Below are positions 6,512-9,241 of a stretch of DNA of 9,241 nt, piece after piece. How positions within the stretch are numbered: the first letter of the stretch is position 1; each line of letters opens with the position of its first letter. Position numbers and translations under genes: made by a program. The notes beneath the pieces were generated by a model that saw nothing but the letters and a program-made list of their open reading frames with translations, made no database searches and was not told where the DNA came from. Source of the DNA: Tannerella sp. (lineage in GTDB: Bacteria; Bacteroidota; Bacteroidia; Bacteroidales; Tannerellaceae); NCBI GenBank assembly GCA_031259505.1, contig JAIRLL010000118.1, forward strand, positions 1-9,241. The letters are read 5' to 3'.

Positions 6512-6898
6512 ATGGAAGCAGTTAATGCAATAGGGCGGCGCAAGGCAGCCGTAGCCCGTGTATACGTCAGCGAAGGTAGCGGTAAAATCACCGTCAACCG
6601 TCGCGGTTTGACGGAGTATTTTCCTTCGTCCATTCTGCAGTTTGTTGTCAGGCAGCCACTTTCTGCCCTGAATGTAACAGAGCAGTACGACGTCAAGGTA
6701 AATCTTTTTGGAGGAGGTTTCAAAGGACAGTCCGAAGCGGTGCGTCTGGCCATCACGCGTGCGTTGATTAAGATCAACCCCGAATCAAAACCGACGCTGA
6801 AGGCAGAAGGCTTTGTCACGCGCGACCCGCGTGCCGTTGAACGTAAAAAACCGGGTAGACCGAAAGCTCGCAAGAGATTCCAGTTCAGCAAACGTTAA
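6512..6898 (+). CDS. rpsI: 30S ribosomal protein S9
   Basis: A 128-residue small-subunit protein whose C-terminal tail reaches the P-site tRNA. It is full length. The N-terminal block is 'AIGRRKAAVARVYVSEGSGKITVN' (6-29), the S9 signature 'GGGFKGQSEAVRLAITRAL' is at 67-85, and the basic tail is 'DPRAVERKKPGRPKARKRFQFSKR' (105-128) ending in the invariant SKR. The ATG follows the rplM stop by three bases, so translational coupling with L13 is likely, the L13-S9 pairing being conserved across bacteria. Confidence 0.97.
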   Translation: MEAVNAIGRRKAAVARVYVSEGSGKITVNRRGLTEYFPSSILQFVVRQPLSALNVTEQYDVKVNLFGGGFKGQSEAVRLAITRALIKINPESKPTLKAEGFVTRDPRAVERKKPGRPKARKRFQFSKR

Positions 6899-7033
6899 TC
6901 TTTATTTGCGTGTCTCCTTGCAAATAAAAAAGCGTTTAGTATCTAAACCGTCCGGATTCTACCGTAACAGGCAGACTACCGGCAGGTTGTATTTCATTTA
7001 AAAGAAAGAATGTAAACGAAAACAAACAAACAA
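6899..7033 (+). promoter_or_regulatory. Structured rpsI-rpsB spacer, candidate S2 leader
   Basis: This 135-base gap contains an exact 9-bp inverted repeat TTTATTTGC/GCAAATAAA (6901-6909 with 6920-6928, 10-base loop). Next is an exact 6-bp hairpin GTTTAG-TAT-CTAAAC (6934-6948). Then comes a C/G-rich part with CTACCG twice (6959-6964 and 6976-6981) and CCGG at 6952-6955 and 6979-6982. The 3' end is an unstructured A-rich run leading to the ATG. I find no -7 box here, and the first hairpin is followed by A's rather than U's, so it is not an ordinary terminator. Autoregulation of rpsB by S2 through its leader is known in E. coli; extension to this sequence is inference. Confidence 0.35.
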
Positions 7034-7900
7034 ATGTCAAGAGTAAGTTTTGAACAATTATTGGAAGCAGGCGTCCATTTCGGACACCTGAAACGCAAAT
7101 GGAACCCGGGAATGGCTCCATATATTTTTATGGAACGTAATGGTATCCATATCATTGATCTGCATAAAACGGTGGCCAAGGTGGACGAAGCAGCGGGAGC
7201 GGTGAAAAACCTGGCGCGCATGGGGCGAAAAATCCTCTTTGTCGCAACAAAAAAGCAAGCCAAGCAAATAGTGGCGGACAAGGCCATTTCCGTCGGCATG
7301 CCCTACGTCATCGAACGCTGGCCGGGCGGGATGCTGACCAATTTTCCTACTATCCGCAAGGCGGTAAAGAAAATGTCGAACATCGACAAAATGAGCAAAG
7401 ACGGTACGTTCGACAATCTCTCCAAAAGAGAAAAACTCCAGATTACGCGCCAGAGGGCGAAACTGGAGAAAACACTCGGCTCGATTGTGGACATGAGCCG
7501 TCCGCCGGCTGCCCTGTTTGTCATTGACGTACTGAAGGAACATATTGCCGTCAGCGAAGCCAATAAGCTGGGTATCCCCGTATTTGCCATGGTCGACACT
7601 AATTCCGACCCATCCGGCATCGACTTTGTCATCCCTGCGAACGACGACGCCAGCAAATCAATCGAACTGATTCTGGGCATCATCTGCGAAGCCATCCAGG
7701 AAGGAATCCTCGAAGCTAAAGCGGCAGGAAAGGATAGCCGTGAAGAAAGCGAAGAGGAAGAAAGCGAAGAGACGCAGACGCCCGGAAGAGAGCGCAGAAC
7801 AAGGTCGGCGGCAAAAAAACGCGGCACTCGGGAAGAAGACGCGCTCAACGCAGCTGTTATCTCGAAAGTCGCAAAAGATCTGGAAGAGGATAATGAATAA
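7034..7900 (+). CDS. rpsB: 30S ribosomal protein S2, with long charged C-terminal tail
   Basis: A 288-residue small-subunit protein needed for S1 docking and mRNA entry. The body is canonical: 'GVHFGHLKRKWNPGMAPYIF' (13-32), 'IHIIDLHKT' (38-46), 'ERWPGGMLTNFPTIRK' (94-109), 'SRPPAALFVIDVLKEHIAV' (155-173) and 'VDTNSDPSGIDFVIPANDDA' (187-206). From about 233 a tail not found in E. coli S2 begins: an acidic run, then basic residues ('GRERRTRSAAKKRGTREED'), then a helical end. Tails of this kind occur in other Bacteroidota. The acidic run contains an exact 15-bp tandem duplication. The upstream sequence is A-rich rather than Shine-Dalgarno, typical of this phylum. tsf follows after 45 bases, the usual S2-Ts arrangement. 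Confidence 0.97.
   Translation: MSRVSFEQLLEAGVHFGHLKRKWNPGMAPYIFMERNGIHIIDLHKTVAKVDEAAGAVKNLARMGRKILFVATKKQAKQIVADKAISVGMPYVIERWPGGMLTNFPTIRKAVKKMSNIDKMSKDGTFDNLSKREKLQITRQRAKLEKTLGSIVDMSRPPAALFVIDVLKEHIAVSEANKLGIPVFAMVDTNSDPSGIDFVIPANDDASKSIELILGIICEAIQEGILEAKAAGKDSREESEEEESEETQTPGRERRTRSAAKKRGTREEDALNAAVISKVAKDLEEDNE
7742..7771 (+). repeat. Tandem 15-bp duplication in rpsB (EESEE twice)
   Basis: GAAGAAAGCGAAGAG is present twice in perfect head-to-tail copies, in frame, encoding EESEE-EESEE at S2 residues 237-246. Identity at every codon base shows a recent or slippage-prone duplication in the acidic tail; being a multiple of three it does not disturb the frame. Confidence 0.9.
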
Positions 7901-7945
7901 CATCACGATAAAAAAACAAGTAATAACTTTATAAATATTGAATAT

Positions 7946-8770
7946 ATGGCAGTTACAATGGCTGACATCACTCATCTGAGGAAGATGAGCGGAGCAGGAA
8001 TGATGGATTGTAAACACGCACTTGAAGAGTCAGGCAACGATTTCGAAAAAGCGATGGAAATTATCCGCAAGAAAGGACAGGCGGTCGCCGCAAAACGTTC
8101 CGACCGGGAAGCGTCTGAAGGCTGTGTGCTGGCAGCGCACAGGGACGGTTTTGCCGCCACCGTGGCGCTCAAGTGCGAAACCGATTTCGTGGCTAAAAAC
8201 GGAGAGTTTATTGCTTTGACGCAAAGTATCCTGGACGTGGCTATGGAGAAAAAACCGACCACGCTTCAAGATTTGCTGGCTATGCCACTGAGCGATGGCC
8301 GCTCCGTCGGAGATCTCATTACTGATCGCATCGGCGTAACCGGCGAGAAGATGGAACTCGGATTCTATGAATTTGTGAACGGCGCTTCGACGATGTCTTA
8401 CATCCATCCGGGCAACAAGCTGGCTACCATAGTGGCTTTCAACGGCGCAATCGAATATCAGGTTGCACGCGATGTGGCAATGCAGGTTGCCGCGATGAAT
8501 CCGGTAGCAGTGACGCCGGACGAAGTACCGCAGAAAGTCATCGACACCGAAAAAGAAATAGCCCGCGAGAAAGCGCGTCAGGCAGGGAAACCCGAAAACC
8601 TGCTCGACCGTATCGCAGAAGGCGCCCTGCAGAAATTCTACAAGGAAAGCACCCTGTTGCAGCAGGATTTTGTCAAGGATGATAAACTCACCATCCGACA
8701 ATATCTCCAACAGCAGGATAAAGCGCTCACGGTAACAGCATTCCGGCGTATTACGCTGAATGTGGACTAA
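7946..8770 (+). CDS. tsf: Elongation factor Ts
   Basis: The 274-residue guanine-nucleotide exchange factor that recycles EF-Tu-GDP. The N-terminal UBA-like domain includes 'ITHLRKMSGAGMMDCKHALEESGNDFEKAMEIIRKKG' (8-44). The EF-Tu-contacting motif T79-D80-F81-V82 lies in 'CETDFVAKN'. The core follows with 'VAMQVAAMNPVAV' and the C-terminal module 'FYKESTLLQQDFVKDDKLTIRQYL'. The length is close to the E. coli protein and shorter than the roughly 330-residue form I recall for Bacteroides. The start MAVTMADI agrees with family starts; ATG at residue 5 is a possible alternative. It is the last gene of the rplM operon, with a strong terminator just downstream. Confidence 0.97.
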   Translation: MAVTMADITHLRKMSGAGMMDCKHALEESGNDFEKAMEIIRKKGQAVAAKRSDREASEGCVLAAHRDGFAATVALKCETDFVAKNGEFIALTQSILDVAMEKKPTTLQDLLAMPLSDGRSVGDLITDRIGVTGEKMELGFYEFVNGASTMSYIHPGNKLATIVAFNGAIEYQVARDVAMQVAAMNPVAVTPDEVPQKVIDTEKEIAREKARQAGKPENLLDRIAEGALQKFYKESTLLQQDFVKDDKLTIRQYLQQQDKALTVTAFRRITLNVD

Positions 8771-8793
8771 GTAATTTTTGTTTTCATAACTCG

Positions 8794-8830
8794 AAAAGGT
8801 TGTCTGTTTTTTTGCAGTCAACCTTTTTTA
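8794..8830 (+). terminator. Intrinsic terminator after tsf
   Basis: AAAAGGTTG-T-CTG (8794-8806) pairs with CAG-T-CAACCTTTT (8815-8827). The stem has 12 pairs with one U-U mismatch and an 8-base loop, and is followed by a T run that continues to 8829. It begins 24 bases after the tsf stop. It is the only convincing rho-independent terminator in the window. Confidence 0.85.
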
Positions 8831-8839
8831 TTATTTTTG
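8811..8839 (+). promoter_or_regulatory. Probable promoter of the sigma-factor gene, overlapping the terminator
   Basis: TATTTTTG at 8832-8839 fits the -7 consensus TAnnTTTG. TTTG at 8811-8814, within the loop of the tsf terminator, lies 17 bases upstream, slightly closer than the usual 19-21. The leader to ATG 8855 would be about 10 bases. The -7 box is also in the left arm of an exact repeat TTATTTTT/AAAAATAA (8831-8838 with 8844-8851). Confidence 0.45.
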
Positions 8840-8854
8840 CCGAAAAAATAATCT

Positions 8855-9241
8855 ATGATCTTTCTTTGGACAAAACCTGTCAGCGAGACAGATGAAGAAT
8901 TGTTGCTCCGTTACAGGACAACAATGCGGATGGACTGCCCGGGTCGTCTGTATGACCGGTATATTCCGCATGTATACGGCTTGTGCCTCAAGTATCTGCA
9001 GGATGAAGAGGATGCGCGCGACGCCGTAATGCAACTGTTTGAAGAGGCAGACAGGAAAAGCCATACGCCTGACAGAAAGCGGCAGTCTGTGGGCAGGCGA
9101 CATGAATAAAAAGATAACCGTCGACGTATCATTCTAAATGTGACACAAGTATTGAACAGTATGAAACCAAAGAACCGGGTGCAAGCCCAGATATCCAAAA
9201 TTCAGAATTGGAGTTCCGGCAGGAAAGCGGCGTTAAAACTT
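8855..9241 (+). pseudogene. ECF-type RNA polymerase sigma factor, frame disrupted after region 2 and cut by the window end
   Basis: The first 64 codons encode an N-terminus typical of Bacteroidetes ECF sigma factors: 'SETDEELLLRYR' and then sigma-70 region 2 'LYDRYIPHVYGLCLKYLQDEEDARDAVMQLFEE' (residues 32-64), which binds core polymerase. In the same frame it degenerates into basic residues and stops at 9109, with no region 2.4 or region 4. The following part seems to continue in other frames. Frame +2 reads '...GKAIRLTESGSLWAGDMNKKITVDVSF' and stops at 9137. A third frame is open from about 9116 to the window end with the acidic-linker look of these proteins ('SIEQYETKEPGASPDIQNSE'). Two single-base losses (near 9047-9080 and 9125-9137) would explain this. 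Either a decaying gene or sequence errors are possible. The 84-codon open frame alone would be an incomplete sigma factor. Confidence 0.6.

Noticed and set aside
6901..6930. Rho-independent terminator after rpsI
   Set aside because: The stem is almost all A/T and is followed by A's, not U's, on the coding strand; better viewed as leader structure.
8030..8821. 263-codon minus-strand frame over tsf
   Set aside because: Antisense shadow of EF-Ts; it begins within the tsf terminator and shows no family motifs.

Overview
The window is chromosomal DNA of a member of the Bacteroidota, almost certainly order Bacteroidales. Four observations support this: the ribosomal proteins and EF-Ts are of Bacteroides/Porphyromonas type, the tmRNA tag reads GENNYALAA, several promoters carry the Bacteroidota -7 box TAnnTTTG, and there is an Oar-like TonB-dependent receptor with an N-terminal carboxypeptidase-regulatory-like domain. 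I cannot resolve the family or genus.

Layout. Positions 1-118 hold nothing I can name. Positions 119-555 (- strand) carry a broken N-terminal fragment of what looks like a Bacteroidetes tyrosine recombinase. It lies directly against the 3' end of the tmRNA gene ssrA (574-971, - strand), a classic integration site, so this may be the scar of an old integrative element. Divergent from ssrA, 1209-4400 encodes a large outer-membrane TonB-dependent receptor. A 202-residue exported protein of unknown function follows at 4449-5057, probably in the same operon. A short-chain dehydrogenase/reductase (5078-5803, - strand) converges on it and has a textbook promoter of its own.

The right part is a translation operon: rplM (L13, GTG start), rpsI (S9), rpsB (S2) and tsf (EF-Ts), with one clear promoter before rplM and a strong intrinsic terminator after tsf. 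Two untranslated stretches inside it look regulatory. One is the ~110-nt rplM leader, where one 7-base segment can pair with either of two partners, the second lying right against the start codon. The other is the 135-nt rpsI-rpsB gap, which has inverted repeats. After the terminator, and overlapping it, are a promoter and the start of an ECF-type sigma-70 gene whose frame breaks after region 2; it runs to the window edge.

Most of the window is ordinary core genome. I see no CRISPR array, defence island or complete mobile element. The observations most worth following are the rplM leader switch, the recombinase remnant at ssrA, the receptor paired with an unknown exported protein, and the disrupted sigma gene.
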